Of a DNA stretch of 64,000 nucleotides, positions 24,001 through 39,000 are shown piece after piece. This DNA is from Owenia fusiformis (taxonomy: Eukaryota; Annelida; Polychaeta; Sabellida; Oweniidae). Within the stretch, counting starts at the first letter, position 1. Each line of letters begins with the position of its first letter. Location of the stretch: NCBI GenBank assembly GCA_903813345.2, contig CAIIXF020000003.1, forward strand, positions 19,174,931 through 19,238,930. The letters run 5' to 3'. The notes beneath the pieces were generated by a model. It was given only the letters and a program-made list of their open reading frames with translations. It ran no database searches and was not told where the DNA came from. The translations under genes were made by a program, and so were the position numbers.

Positions 24001-27000
24001 CTGTAGTTATAAAATAAGACACTGTGGTCAATGTACAGGCCCGTAGCCAGGATTTGCCAAAGGGGGTTCAGTTTTCAAAAATTTCCAGGGGGTTCACATT
24101 TGACAATTTTGGCCAAGATATGGCTAAAATCACTTGAAAAGTGCTCAAAATGGTGAAAAACTGCATGCTTTGAAAGAATTTTTCGGCCAGGGGGGGGGGG
24201 TCGCCCGAACCCTGCGAACCCCCCCCCCCCTGGCTACGGGCCTGATGTAGTTAAAGTTTAAAAAATGAGTTAAGAGTATCTTTCCTTTCCAAAATACTGT
24301 TACACATTTAGGCTCATAGCATTTCAGGTTATGTCTAGATTCTCCAAAGGCCAAACATTCTGGCCGAACTCAATGACATGTTTTAATCTTTATTTGGCAA
24401 TTAGTTTTTTAAGTGGACATTCCTTTTTATTGTAATGAATTTCAGCTTTCTCTTTTCAAGTAATAAAATTAAGCTGGTCCCAGCGGAATTAGGATGATAC
24501 AGGCAGGTTTCACCAAACTAAGTTAATTTACAAAGTTTATTTACAATATAATTCTGATTTGATTTAACTCTAGAATGTACAAACCTGTCTATCTAGGACA
24601 TGAAGGGTGATAAATAATACTGCAAGATATATGGAAGCTTTCACCCTCAGTGCAATCAAACCCTCCTCACTAAAACAAAAAAATATATAAAGTTATATTT
24701 TTATGTATACTTTTATATTTTATACATAAAAGTAATGAGGCCTATTTCAAAGGTACAAATTGATCTGCATATCCAAAACAATTTAAACAAAAATACAAAA
24801 ATATAATGACAAAATGTCACAATCCATGGGTATATAGATCGTGTTATATATATCTACACATCCTAACTCTGCATGGAGGACATCATCCAACACCTTTTTA
24901 TCCAGCACGTTTGCTCAAACTGTAATAATTCAACCCTAATACTGATTTGATGCAATCATTTGTAATCATTGTGAATATTATTGCAATAATTGTGTTAAAT
25001 CACAACCAAATTTTTGTACCATTTAAACTTATTTTTTACACTAGTAATTATCTGCTAACTGCCTGCAAAACAACCAATATGTGCATGAATCAGGCAAAGT
25101 TTTTGAAGTATCTCATTCATTCTAAGGTAAATACAGAGTGGGCCAAAAAAAACTCCACTTTTCGAAAAATGTTATAACTTTTTTATTACTCAACCTATAC
25201 TAAACTTTTTGAAACAGCCACCAATGTTTCTAACTTTGGCAGTCTATGTTTTGTATATTTGAATGTATTAATATGAATAAAGAAAGAAACCTATACAATA
25301 CAATACATGTAAACCCTATACCCTAGTATAATCACAGGGCATTGCTTCAGAACTATAAGTTCAGGCCTCATCAGTTCAGGTACATTATGCAAATTATGTT
25401 TATTTCTCATGACACACCACTTGTTTAAATGAGACACTGGTGACTTATTTTATTTAAGTAAAAGTGGCTGGATTGCAACTTCAAGTTTCTTTTGGTATAC
25501 AATTAATGATTTTGGATAAAAAATCAAAAAGTCATAGTTTTATCTAATACATGTAGTTCTAAACTTAAGACTCTAAAGTTATATATTGTTTTTGGCCCAC
25601 CCTGTATATGCCCCAATATGAATTCTTGCTGTTGACGTACAATGGAGATGATTGAACAATTAACGTCATCCTGTTTTAAATGACAGATAAAAACAGCAAT
25701 TAACGATATTTGAATACACATGTGCAGTCGATCACGTTTATAGTAGTACCTTCCATTAAAACCAATCCTGAGATGTTCTGAGCTATAATGAAAATATACA
25801 ATGATGAACAATTTGGGGACATGCTGTGTACAAGGTGTCATTTTGAGCATTGTTCCTTCACTTGCTTGGGCGGTAGGTCGCCAAACATCAGATTTCTCAA
25901 ACATTTCTTGGTTCAGAATATCAAGTGACAAATAAATTGGAACATTAAAAATAATATGTTATTATTACTCAAGCAGCATGTAAAATGACCAGATCTCATG
26001 GAAGAATCCTCGCTTGCAACGCGGCAGACTGTGGTTCAATTCCCAGTTCAATTTTTTTTAACTACACTTAACGATTTATAACTATGTCAACTAAATATTT
26101 TATTTCATTTATTCATTTGGACAATAGGCTTTTGAAGCAGTGGCACACCAATTAGGTGCGTCCATCTTAGCATTTAAAATATTTTACTTGTACAATGTTT
26201 AAGAGCAGTCTTATGAAATCTGTATGGGATAAAAATAATTTTTATACTAAAATAGTGCCTTTATTTATAAAAGCATTTACTGTTGTTGTCAGCAAGATTT
26301 ATTGGTATCGTCATGGTATCGTTTTGTAAAAATTACAATGTTATGCTTGAAAATGTGAACAAGCGATAAGTCTGTGCTCTAGATTTTCTGTTGAGACTGG
26401 GCACCATTCACTCATGGGGTATATAGGTGGTGTTATATTCGTTCATTTACTCATTTCATCACGCAAATTAAACTACCCTGTTGTGCTTGCTGAAGAACTT
26501 AATGTGGTACTTTTGAAGTCAAAATCATTTTGGAGATAGGGAGCTGTCATTTTCAGGGTTTAAATTAAGAGAATTGTAAAGTATCAGACCTTGGTTTGAT
26601 CCTTAAAAGGCAAATTATATGAAAAAATACTGTGATCACCACTCTTTAAATGCTCTTCTCCTATGACATATGAAGAGACGTTTGCAAAGGGAAGCTAAAA
26701 ATCTCTGGAAATTCTTTTATTCAGTGTCACCAAATATATGAGAAAAACCTAAATGCAACTATATTATAATACATACCCAGTCTCGTAGAGGCGATAGTTG
26801 TCATAATTATTGAAGACGTTGGGACTGAATATATGTACGATAAGATTATATGATGTCAGAGTTATCACCATGAAGATCAGTTTCAACAGGAAGTTGATTT
26901 GTAGAAATACTGTCGAGGAAACCATGGCCAGCATACAACAGTATATGTAGTACTACAAGATAAGAAGTATACTACAATTATTGAAATAAAAATCGCTACA

Positions 27001-30000
27001 TACACTCTTCTCCATAAGTACCCATTTTGGATCACTTATTAAAGCCTGTTTGAGTTTGGTGATTTAAAAATATTCATCAAATTTTACATAAATTACCAAA
27101 ATTAAGATCCAACCATTGATAGGTTTTGATATGTTATCTGATAAAAACGTTCAGTTGCCAAACTTATTGAGGGGGGGGTGTACGTGCCAAGGAGAACATG
27201 TATTTACAAAAAAGCAGGGCAGAGAGAATTCTCATTTGTTACCCTTACTATAGATTTATTAAATAAGGGATATCCTATGGAAGGTTTCGAATATGAGGTA
27301 TATCCTAGGGGAAAATTTGATATCTTTCTGAGAGACTGGGGAAAAGTGTCATATTATTCTGAAGGATACCCTTTATCATACATAACTGATCTCTGTACAA
27401 TATCAGTTCTAAAATATTTGAAATAAGAAAAAAAGTTCAGCACATGCATAGTCAATTTTTTTGCAATAAATGAACAAATAATTAATGTTCAACCCGATTT
27501 CACAAAAAATACTCACTGGGGGAAAACTGCATTGATTTGTACCAGGCGTAGGTTCTTCAAAATCCTTCCTGGTCTTATATACACAATTCACACCTGATGA
27601 ATTTACTGCTGGGTCCAAAGAGTCCACTATTGGTGCATTAACGCTAAAGTTGGAGGACGCATCACATAACGTTACATTTGAATCACTATACATAATCTCT
27701 AGTTGGTTACAATCACTGATTGAAAGTATCGCCATTATTCCAACTAGGAACAAAATGATGATCGTTATGAAACAGCGTGTGATCCAACTTTCGTAGATCG
27801 CTCGTGATATATGGTAAAATATTTTACAAAGTGTCATTTTCACATTTTTTGAACTTGAGTTGTTCGCCTCTCGTCGGCTACAAACAGTTCCAAAATGTAT
27901 CAACATTATGATGGAGAATAGACCTATTCCTATGGAATAGCCTATAATGTTTATGAGTTGTCGTGGTAACATCAACATTTGTGTGATACCCATGGAAGAG
28001 AATATAACCACGGCAGTGACGATGTAATATTTGAATGCTGGATTGGATTGTTCCATATATTGGAGATTGAGTTTAGAGTTTATATACATTAGTGAGAATC
28101 TGTTGATATCTTCTGAATGGAACCACTCCCTGAAATAAAAAATAAAAAAATTATTTTGATGAAGTGAACATAAGTGGTAGGAGCTAAGGGACAACAATAT
28201 TAAATAAGCGAAGAGAGAGTTTTAGAAAACAGGAAATGAATAAAACAAACCCAAAATATAAGATAATTACAGTTATCAGTCTATGAGTTCTTAAACTTAA
28301 AGGCCCCATATAAAGTTTAAACCACTTTGGCATATATTGTAGTCTTATGCCTCTGTCAAAATTTACGGCAACCGTACCAACAAACCAAATGTAACTGAGG
28401 TTTTACCCAATGTTATCAAAATGTGGTATGTGACACTTTTCAGTTTAATTTCAAAAAGTTGATTTTGAAGGACTTTTGTTTGAAAAATTGTAAATTTATT
28501 TCAAATAAAATATTAGTAGGGGAATGTGTACAATGCACGTAATTAACATATGTCTCCACTGAAATTTGCTTACGCCAAATGACAAGTTCCTCATCTAGAA
28601 GGAATATACAAGGGCTAATGCAAGCCTAGCTGAGTTGAATTGTACATACTTCTCATAAGTATTTTCAATTCCTTTTTCATTGATAAGTTGTATAATGTTA
28701 GTACATTCACTGAGTCTCTTGCCGAATATGCTCATTCGTTGAGAGATCAGCCTGGAATGAGCAGTTATAAAGCCAAGGGAGGCCGGGTTGATGCTCAAGC
28801 GTGGGCTGGTGTAACTGAGTGTCGGTGAGGTGCAGGGGGTGGGGGTCCCTACTTTGGGGTGCTCTGGGGGGTCATGTTCAAGTGTGTTCAATGCATATCC
28901 TACAGGTTCACTATAACAACATAAAGAGACAAACAAACAATGAAGCAAAAACATTATGCAGACACTTAAGAGTTTCATTGGGTAGGCAATATGATTCAAA
29001 AGAAAACTGTTCACACCTACACTACCCCAAAACTTACTTAGATGTCAAAATTAAATTTTTTGGTATAATTATGAACAGTTTCCTTTTGAATGATTTAAAG
29101 TGAAACAAAATACAATCTAACACAGTGAGATAAAGCTTAAAATAAGAATGACATAGCATTATAGGTTGTACATGTAACTAATTACATACAATGTAAAAAG
29201 GATTCCATTTTTGAAACTCTCATAAATTATGATTTATTCGCAAGTCATTGTTCTTCAAACAGTAAACAATGTTTCAAGAAATTACATGCTATGATTATTC
29301 CAAAAATGAATCCTAGTATAATATAGTATTAATAAAAAAAACATCTATGTAAAACATTTATGTAAAACATAATGTATGACATCACGATACAACAAAATAT
29401 GTTAAAGCATACATGTAACAGTCATAACAAAGCAATAGCAAAACAAAGTATATGTAGACAAGGCATTAACATGCAACATGTCACTACCTGCCATTTGTTA
29501 CAGACTCTGACCACCAAATGCCAAACACAAACAGCTAAATGCTGAACACCAACTGCCAAACACCAACCAACAAACCCAGTCCACAAAAAAAGTGGAAGAC
29601 TATAACAATAATGTCACCCCTTCTGGCGGTGACATAAAAAAACACTGCAACAAGCTCTCATGCTGGACTGTGTTAGAATGTGTGTAAAAACAACACTGAT
29701 ATTTGACCAGTCTATCTAACCAATGGAGGATATTTAGAGCATGCACATACCTTGGATCAAGACTGCATGCCAAGGGTTTAAGATTCGCCTCCATAATAGA
29801 CAAGCTCTGAAATAAAGTTCGCTTGAATTATCAAAAACCCAAAAATAGAACTTCTTTTCTCTGCACTAAAGTAACTTTATTTAGCATACATTTTCAATGC
29901 ACAGCATCTGTTGGCTTACATTATTGCAACCCACTAAGGTTGCAACACAATAAAATAAACTGCATTTTATTCTAAAGAATGTACAGCTGAAACAAAATGA

Positions 30001-33000
30001 GGGATTTGTATAAAAAACCTCCTACCTCATACCCACCTACCCACCTACGTGGGACATGATACAGTCATTGAAGGGTTCATTATTTTAAAGATTTTTAAAT
30101 CTTAAAATAGCTCTTATTATTGACATTTCTACAATTGCGACTTTATTTTATGACTAGAAGGATGACAGATCCATAAATAAAGGCATATGGGTGGGTGCAT
30201 TGTAATGTGTAATGACCCGAGGGCGCTCCAGGGGAATAACTATAACGACCACGAGCATAGGTCCAACCAGCCAGATAAAAAAAATTGAAAGAAAGAGTGC
30301 TAAATTCGATGCCCTGAGTTGGAATCGAACCCAGCTGGGCTGTAGTAGCAACTTGGTATCATGGGTCGTTACAAATGCATCTATAATTCATCATAAACTA
30401 AAATTTAATAAACTAAGATCTTTAAAATTGAACCCTTCAAAGACTGTATTATGTCCAACGTACTTGGGTAGGTGAGTATGAGGTAGGAGGTTTTTTATAC
30501 AAAGCCCAAAATGAGAGTACATTCTTTCTCTATTGTTTCAAAAGAACCAAATTTTCCATTGACTTAAACTGTATTGTTTATTTCTGTGGCAAAATCAGGG
30601 ATTATAGGATGTGGTTGAACCACTAGGCAAACCAGATTGCACGTTGTTTATGCATTACAGTATAAACTAAATGAGTTCTTTATGTGAGATTACAATTTCT
30701 TTTAATAGTCTATATTCAGGCCTTTAGTTAATTATACAGCATTCAGATATTACTCTCATAATGTTGCTTGGGAGAGGTATACAGTACTTACAGTTACACC
30801 TATGTTTTTAGCCAAACTTTGATCAGACAGGCCGGCAAAAGGTTTAGCTGCGCCCCAGGAATCCAAGTATCGCAAGACAGATTTGCGGATGTTTGGATGT
30901 ACTTTGTGCCCCACTCCCCTTGGAAGTTTCTTGATTCTTGGAGACCCCTATATCAAAGTGAAATATTTTTAGGATACCATATTTTACAGAAGGTTTATAC
31001 ACTGGGGGATTTTCAAACTGAGCTGAGAAAGCATCCTCCTAGGCAGGTGTCCAGAATCCATACCTCCTTCTTCCCCCTGCTATAACCAATTTGGAAGCGC
31101 CCGATTAAACTGAATCATGTGATCTAATTATGCGCAATGACTTATACAAGATTTCTGTCGCAGTGTTGCGACAGCCAATCAGATTGCGAGTTCTTAACCG
31201 GGGAAATGCTAACTGCTTATTGCAGGGGGGTAAAAAGAAAGAATATATTTTGGATTTTGAAGCCCTGTGATCAGTGGATGCTGAGAAAGTGGCTGGAATT
31301 TCATGGAAGAATATGAACTCATCCAGTAGGGAATATGATTTATTGTTCCTACTCCCTTTAAGAGCTTCTTGATCCTTGGAAATTCTGATATCAAATAAGA
31401 ATATTTTCAGGATCTCATATTTTTTAAGGGATATCAGGAGATCTCCAGCCTGCTGGTAGTCCAGATGAGAATATCAATTTTATTTGAAGACACCAAATAC
31501 CAGTAATAAAAAATGTCTACAGCAATATGTTATCACTCCTACATGGTGACAAGGAATCGTTAAACAAGCATTCAATTAATATATATATTATTTAAGCATT
31601 TTAATATCTGGATTTTGTTGTGCAATACTTACATTATTAGCCTTGTTAGTCGAAGGAGGAACAATCAGAAACGTCTCAATCTCATATTTCTTTAAAAACT
31701 CACTTCTTTCCCCTCCATTGCCTGGCTCAACTTGGAATGCATTGCTTAACTGATACAATGTGGCTTTAGATATATGGACTCTCCTGGAATAAGAAGGTAT
31801 TTTACAGTGTGGTTTTAGATATATGCACTTTCCTTAAATGAGAAGGTATTTTACAGTGTGGTTTGAGTTATATCCTGGAATGGGAAGGTATTTTACGTTG
31901 TAGTTTTAGATATATGCACTCTCCTGGAATGGGAAGGTGTTTTACAGTGTGGTTTGAGTTATATGCATTCTCCTGGAATGAAAAGGTATTTTACAGTGTG
32001 GTTTGAGTTATATGTGCTCTCCTGGAATGGGAAGGTATCTTACAGTGTGGTTTGAGTTATATGCATTCTCCTGGAATGAAAAGGTATTTTACAGTGTGGT
32101 TTGAGTTATATGCACTCTCCTGGAATGGGAAGGTATTTTACAGTGTGGTTTGAGTTATATGCACTCTCCTGGAATGGGAAGGTATTTTACAGTGTGGTTT
32201 GAGATATATGCACTCTCCTGGAATGGGAAGGTATTTTACAGTGTGGTTTGAGTTATATGCACTCTCCTGTAATGAAAAGGTATTTTACAGGGTGTCTTTA
32301 GATATATGCACTCTCCTGGAATAAGATGGTATTTTGCAGTATAGCTTTAAATATATACACTTTCTTTGAATGAGAAGGTATTTTACAGAGTGGCCTAAGA
32401 TATTTTACATACATTTCCAACACACCTCAGTGTAAAATACCTCAAAACATCAAACCAAAGACATGAAGATTTATGAAAACAATTTAACCAACGAATTTAT
32501 ATTCCACACCTGTGACATATGAACCTACCCAGGAACTCCCCCAGACTCCATATGATTGGCTATTGTGACATCATCAGACCAAACATCAAACTGCCATTTC
32601 CGCAGCCCAAGGACACCACAGTACACATTTCCAGTGTGAATCCCAATCCTCATGTCAACGTTAACACCTGTCACTTCCTGGACACTCCTAAAAATGAAAA
32701 TTGTCTGTATTAAAAAGTAGTGAAGTGATATCTCAAGACTAAGGAAGTTCACCCTGATCAGATATATGTCGTGAATGGTTTTGAATTAAAGGCAATACCA
32801 CTGTTCCACAACTAGTTACTTTGACAGAATGTCAATGAAACAAAATGGATGGACTTCCTGGATAAGATAAGACACTCCTGAAAAAATTAAAAATGTCTGT
32901 ATTAAAAAGTATTGAAGTGATATCAGGTCTCTCAAGACTGAGGCAGTGAGACTCCAGTTCACCATGATCGGATATATGTTGCAGGCCCATAGCCAGGATT

Positions 33001-36000
33001 TGCCAAGGGGGGTTCACTTTTTGAAAAATTCCAGGGAGGGGTTTATTTGTGACAATTTTGGTCCAAAAATGGCCAAAATCACAAGTGCTCAGAATGGTGA
33101 AAACTGCATGATTTTGAAAGATTTGTTGGCCAGGGGGGATTCGCTCGAACCCATCGAACACCCCCCCCCCCCCTGGCTACGGGCCTGTGTCATGAATGGT
33201 TTTGTATTAAAGGCAATACGGAGCAACATTTAATTATGTTCCAAATGTGACTATTCAAACACTATCTGTGTATCATAGAAACTCATTAAAGATTTCTCTA
33301 CACAAAATAGGATCTTACCATATCTTGCGTATCATAGCAAGTCCCATTTTGACACAGTTTGCTGCATGATGAGGTCTAGAGACTGGTAACCCAGACACAC
33401 AATAGTAACAATCGCCTAGGATCTTAATTCTCATACAGTCATTCTTCTTGCCGAGGATATCAAACTGGGCAAAAAGCTCATTGAGGATCTTAACAAGCTC
33501 AGCAGCAGTACATCCAGATGCCAATGGAGTGAAATTAACGATGTCTGCATACAAAATGCTGGAAACAAATTAATGGAAATATTACACACCGTAATAATTT
33601 TACAATTAGAGATGACTTGAGGTCTAAAGCATAAATGTTTATTAAGTAGCAACTTTTTCAATTTTATCTATTTTGTGAGTTTATTTCCTCAGAATTAGTC
33701 AAAGAACCAAAATAGTTTAAGTTATGTTTCTAGTTAAAGAGAAAATGGTTTTTATGGATATATGACTTGTTAAGTTGTGATTATAAAAAACAATAATACA
33801 GTCATACTTATCTAATACATATTTATTTGAGTGCATTTATTATCCCCATGCAAGAAAGTTTAAGATTTATCATGCAAGAAATACAACGTACAACAGAAAT
33901 ATAAAATTGCAAAAATATTAGAAAATCAACTTTTAACAATAATAACAACAAAAGAATTAAGAAAATAAGCAACAATTACAACAACTTCAGTAGCAATAAC
34001 AACAACAACAGCCTATGGAAACCCCTAGACAACCCATCCCTGGATAACTCAACCCTGAGACAACTCAACCCTGAGACAACTCAACCCCTAGACAACTCAT
34101 TCTCGGAAAACTCAACCCCTAGAAGAACCATTCCTGGAAAACTCAACCCCGAGACAACTTCTAGACAACTCATTCCCGCAAACTGAACACCAAGACACAT
34201 CCCTGGAAAACTGGACCCCTAGATAACTCACCCCTGACTAAATCTCTAGACAACTCATCCCTGGACAACTCAACCCCCAGACAACCCATCCCTGGAAAAT
34301 TCAACCCCCAGACAACTCATCCCTGGGAAACTCAAACCCTGGACAACTCATCCCTGGGAAACTCAAACCCTGGACAACTCATCCCTGGGAAACTCAATCC
34401 CTAGATAACTCAACTTATTGAAAGATAAAGTTTTGTTGAGCTGTCTAGGGGATGAGTTGACCAGTAACAACTATAACATGGAATAAGTAATAACAACAAT
34501 TATGACAACATCACCCAACATAATTACAACAACAACGACAACAGAGCAATAAAAAACTTTAAAATCATCACAACATAACTAGAGCAACAACAACAAAAAC
34601 ATTAATAACTAAGACAAAATTACAATTGTTCAGTCAAAATTAAGCTAAATGTATGCACACCTCACGTTACTGTATTGTTTTACATAAAGCTCATGAAACA
34701 TGGACGTAAGGAATGAATTACGATTCCCACCACGCTTCCCATGATCCTCTAGTTTTCGCATCATTTCTTTCTTGAGTTCAAATGCAAGATGAACGGGAAT
34801 AACGCTTAGCAACAGTTGCTCCTGCAGATAGAACATGTGACATTATAATTAAAGAGATTCATGTAGTCATGCATCAAACTCATATTCTGTATAAGTGGTA
34901 ATTTTGCCCAATCATTTAATTTGCCTATTGCCTAATTTTTGACAGGTTGTTCGAAAAATTAAATGTCGGAAATACTTATCTTCCACCATAATGTTATTCA
35001 ATGGGAAATTTCTTGTCAACAGGAAAATTAAAATCAGGAAAATGATAAAATTTGATCATTCGGCATAATAACCACTCAGATTAAATACCACTTATACAGA
35101 ATTTACCATCTCCCCTCTCTCACGTGATCTAATTATGCGCCGATGACATATACATGATTGCTGTCGCAATGTTGCGACAATGAATCAAATTGCGAGTTCT
35201 TAAACGGGGAAATGCTAACTGCTTATCTCAGGGGGTAAAAAGAAAGTATTCTGAATTTTGAAGCCCTGTGATCGGAGGATGGGATTAGACAGGTATTACT
35301 TTATTTTCAATGTTTACTCATTATCGAAAACTGAAAATCATGTCCCATTATCGAAAACTGAAAATCATGTCCCATTATCCTTATTAAAATAACAAATTAT
35401 TTTTGTCTTTGTTTTTGCCTCACCTTGTAATATTTGCCTCACCTATTTTTGGATCATGGCTAGGCTCAGGTTAATAAAGAATATGGGAGATACATGTACA
35501 TTCAAATTATTTATTAAATAACACACCACCTTATTTATTAGGGTTACTGTGATGTACCACAGAATAAATGCAATTGCAAATGAACCTTTTAGTAATATTG
35601 AACACATTTCCATAATCATAAATTGCATGTCAGAGAGTTAATATGTCTTTGAGAGAAAGAAACTTAAATAATATGTTACACATTATCCAATATACATTAT
35701 ACATGTACAATGATACACCTATTACCCGAGGCTTAGGAATATAGTCTTAAAATAGCATTTCTTTTCGTGATATATCAATCTTTTCAATCATTATTCATGA
35801 AAATCAGTACACTAGAAGACTTTTAAACATTTTTTTCTCTTTTTTTATATCATATTCCTGGACCTCAGCCTTATACAAGTGCACACATCGAGCCATGTGC
35901 ATATGTCTCATATGTACATGCCTTGTTAATAATGTGTCATTAAATACCTTTTAAATAGTAAGTATTACTTATAAATAGAATGTAACAGACACTAAATATT

Positions 36001-39000
36001 TGTATTATCAAACCATTACCATATAATAATGTAGGCGCACACATCAAGCCATGAGCAAGATGTACTTATGCACATGCCTTTGTAGTAATCAATACCTAAC
36101 ATTAGCGTGCCTTCTAACATGTAAGGCATGGAAAGGAGAAAATCGGGGCATTTTCGAAGACATGGAATCTATGAAATGGCTCCTGATTTCTTCTACCAAA
36201 TATTGAGGAATGATACTAGAGATCAACTGGTCCTGAAGGAAAAATTCAAAATTTCATATATCTTCAAAATATTCAAATCTACCATTTTGAGCACATTGCA
36301 TACTTAAAATTTCTGGATGTTTAGTGAGACCTGATAATGTATTTATTACCAATATAAATGTCCATGTATACAACATTATATCATATTTTTGGAAACCATA
36401 TTTTTGGTCCTGAAGAAAAAATCTAAATTTTGTAAACATGAAAACTTTTATATTCAAAATGTACCATTTTGAGCACACTTTGGATGTTCAACATGTCTAA
36501 ATGTATTTAATGAGAACTGGAGTTATATTAAATTACCAATATACATGTACATATACAAAATTATATCATATTTTTGGAAATCATACCTGTTGCTGTCTCT
36601 CATGCTCCAATTTTATTCTAGACTCAATACATTTCCTGGAGTCCATGAATGTCCCCCTGTGTGCTATATCAGTTAGGTACTTATGGTATGCCCCCACTAG
36701 GTTCATACAGATGTACACTACACCATTGGCGATCAGCTGGAAATAATAACAAGTCATTAACATGCAAAATGTCACCACCTGCCATTTGCTACAGATGTCC
36801 AATGCCAACTGCCAAACACCAACTATCAACCACCACCACAAAAACGTTGGAGACTATAACAATATGTCACTACTTCTTGTATGGGCATTTTCAGGAAAAA
36901 TGGGTAATTTTTTGGGAGGATTGATTTTACAAAAATAAGGGGAGGGATTATTCAAGATCAAATTGACTTGTCTTTAAATTGTTTAACATGGACATCTTCA
37001 TATAGTCCATTATCACAATGCAGTTGTCACCACATGTCTTCCTATTGATGACATATTGTTACAGCCATAACTTTTGTGACTGGTGTTCCATATTGGAGTT
37101 TGTTTGTTTGTTTGTTTGTTTGTCATATTATTGTCCTTGTTTGTTATTTTTCATTTTCTAGATATTCTAGAACATGCTGATAGCTGATTAATCAAAATGG
37201 CACAAAACGATTACAAAACGATAACTTGTTTAAGTCTGCTCAATAATTTACTGTGACCACCTTTCAAAATTACACAAGTCATTATAAAGACACATTTGTC
37301 TCTCAAAAGCCATAATTCATCGATGTAACCACACATGTTCTAATTAACTGACAGTTAATTCAACCTAAAATAATAAATGGGTTAAAACAAACCAGCAGCA
37401 TGATTACAAATCATATGAGGTCACTTTGAATTTCGTGATAATGAAGTGGGGAATTGATTCAACAGTAACTGCTTTGGAGCCACAATTTGTTCGCAAGGAA
37501 ATTGATTCAACTGTAAGTACATGTACTTGGACCCACAATCTGTCCTCAAATGAGCATTTTTCCACATTGAAGACAATGTACCCATGAGTTGTTTTACTCT
37601 TTTGGGGATTTACAGATCTGACCTTACCTGATATAAAATGTATTTCCTGTGTACAACAGCGAAGAATCCTGCCACGGTTAGCTGCACCAATGCCGTTAGT
37701 ACCCCAAGACACACTGCCACCTTTTTTGATAATGGCAACATTGTGTGTAACACAAGTATTATATACATCGTCATGGGGACATCATCCATGGCAGAACGAC
37801 CTGGGTTGAACCCCATATAGACAAACACCGACGCCATCATGACAAGCCATACAACTATTGTGATGCCCCGTAGAAGTTTCTGGAATAACCTCTCTGTGCA
37901 AATCAAACCCATGAGGATCATGGAAGCACCAAGGCTGAAGCAAGATGTTGCGAACTGCACTGTAGTTTCAAATTGTTCCAATGCCTACAAATATAGAATA
38001 TTGTTATACTCTGTTTTTGTACTAGTTTGTATTGGTTTATTTTCCTTTGAGGTTAATCATAGTTTGAGATAATGGAGGTTTGTTTCCCTTTGAGTAGGTT
38101 AATCAAAGTATGATTGGGGGTTGGTTTTCTTTGGAGTAGGCTAATCATAGTTTGGGATTTTGGGAGTTTGTTTTCCTTTGAGGTTGGTTAATCATAATTA
38201 GGGATATTAGTGTTTGTTTTCCTTCCTTTTCTCGATGTGTATCATAAAACTTTTTGGACTTTCCATTTTTTGCGATTGTGTTTACGTACTTAAATCAAAC
38301 AAATATTGTCAAAATGTTTATTAAATCACATTAAGTACCTCGTACATACAGAAAAGCCATTTAAATAAACACTATAAACAAGTTCAATTCATCAGTTTTG
38401 TTACTTACTCTATTATAGGCCAGGTGAAATGCCATTAGACAACCACTGTACGCAATCATGATGAAGAGCAGTGTGATAAGGAGGGAGTGTTTCAATCTAA
38501 CACAATAGCGCTGGTATAACTCCTCAATGTCCATCCCCATTGGTGTGGCTGAAAGCACAAACATAAATAATGAGAAAAGAGTGTTACAGGCCAATGTATT
38601 GGTGTGGCTAAAAGCACAAAGATAAATAATGAGAAAAGAGTGTTACAGGCCAATGTATTGGTGTGGCTAGAAGCACAAAGACAAATAATGAGAAAAATCA
38701 CAAAAATAAATAATGAGAAAAGAGTGTTACAGACCAATGTATTGGTGTGGCTAGAAGTACAAAGACAAATAATGAGGAATGTTATAATGTTAAAGTAACC
38801 CCTCTATGTCCATCCAAATTGGTGTGGCTAAAAGCACAAAGATAAATAATGAGAAAAGAGTGTTACAGGCCAATGTATTGGTGTGGCTAGAAGCACAAAG
38901 ATAAATAATGAGAAAAGAGTGTTACAGGCCAATGTATTGGTGTGGCTAGAAGCACAAAGATAAATAATGAGAAAAGAGTGTTACAGGCCAATGTATTGGT

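Noticed and set aside
31797-32400. CRISPR-like regularly spaced repeat
   Set aside because: Units are contiguous tandem copies without variable spacers, in a eukaryotic intron; the same holds for the other arrays here.
21051-38548. Soluble (ADCY10) or guanylyl cyclase identity
   Set aside because: Two membrane cassettes are present, and C1b [12 protein letters not shown] and NCVKMGL are ADCY2/4/7 features; the base-recognition residues (lysine of VEKIKTIG, aspartate of YDIWG) are of the adenylyl type.
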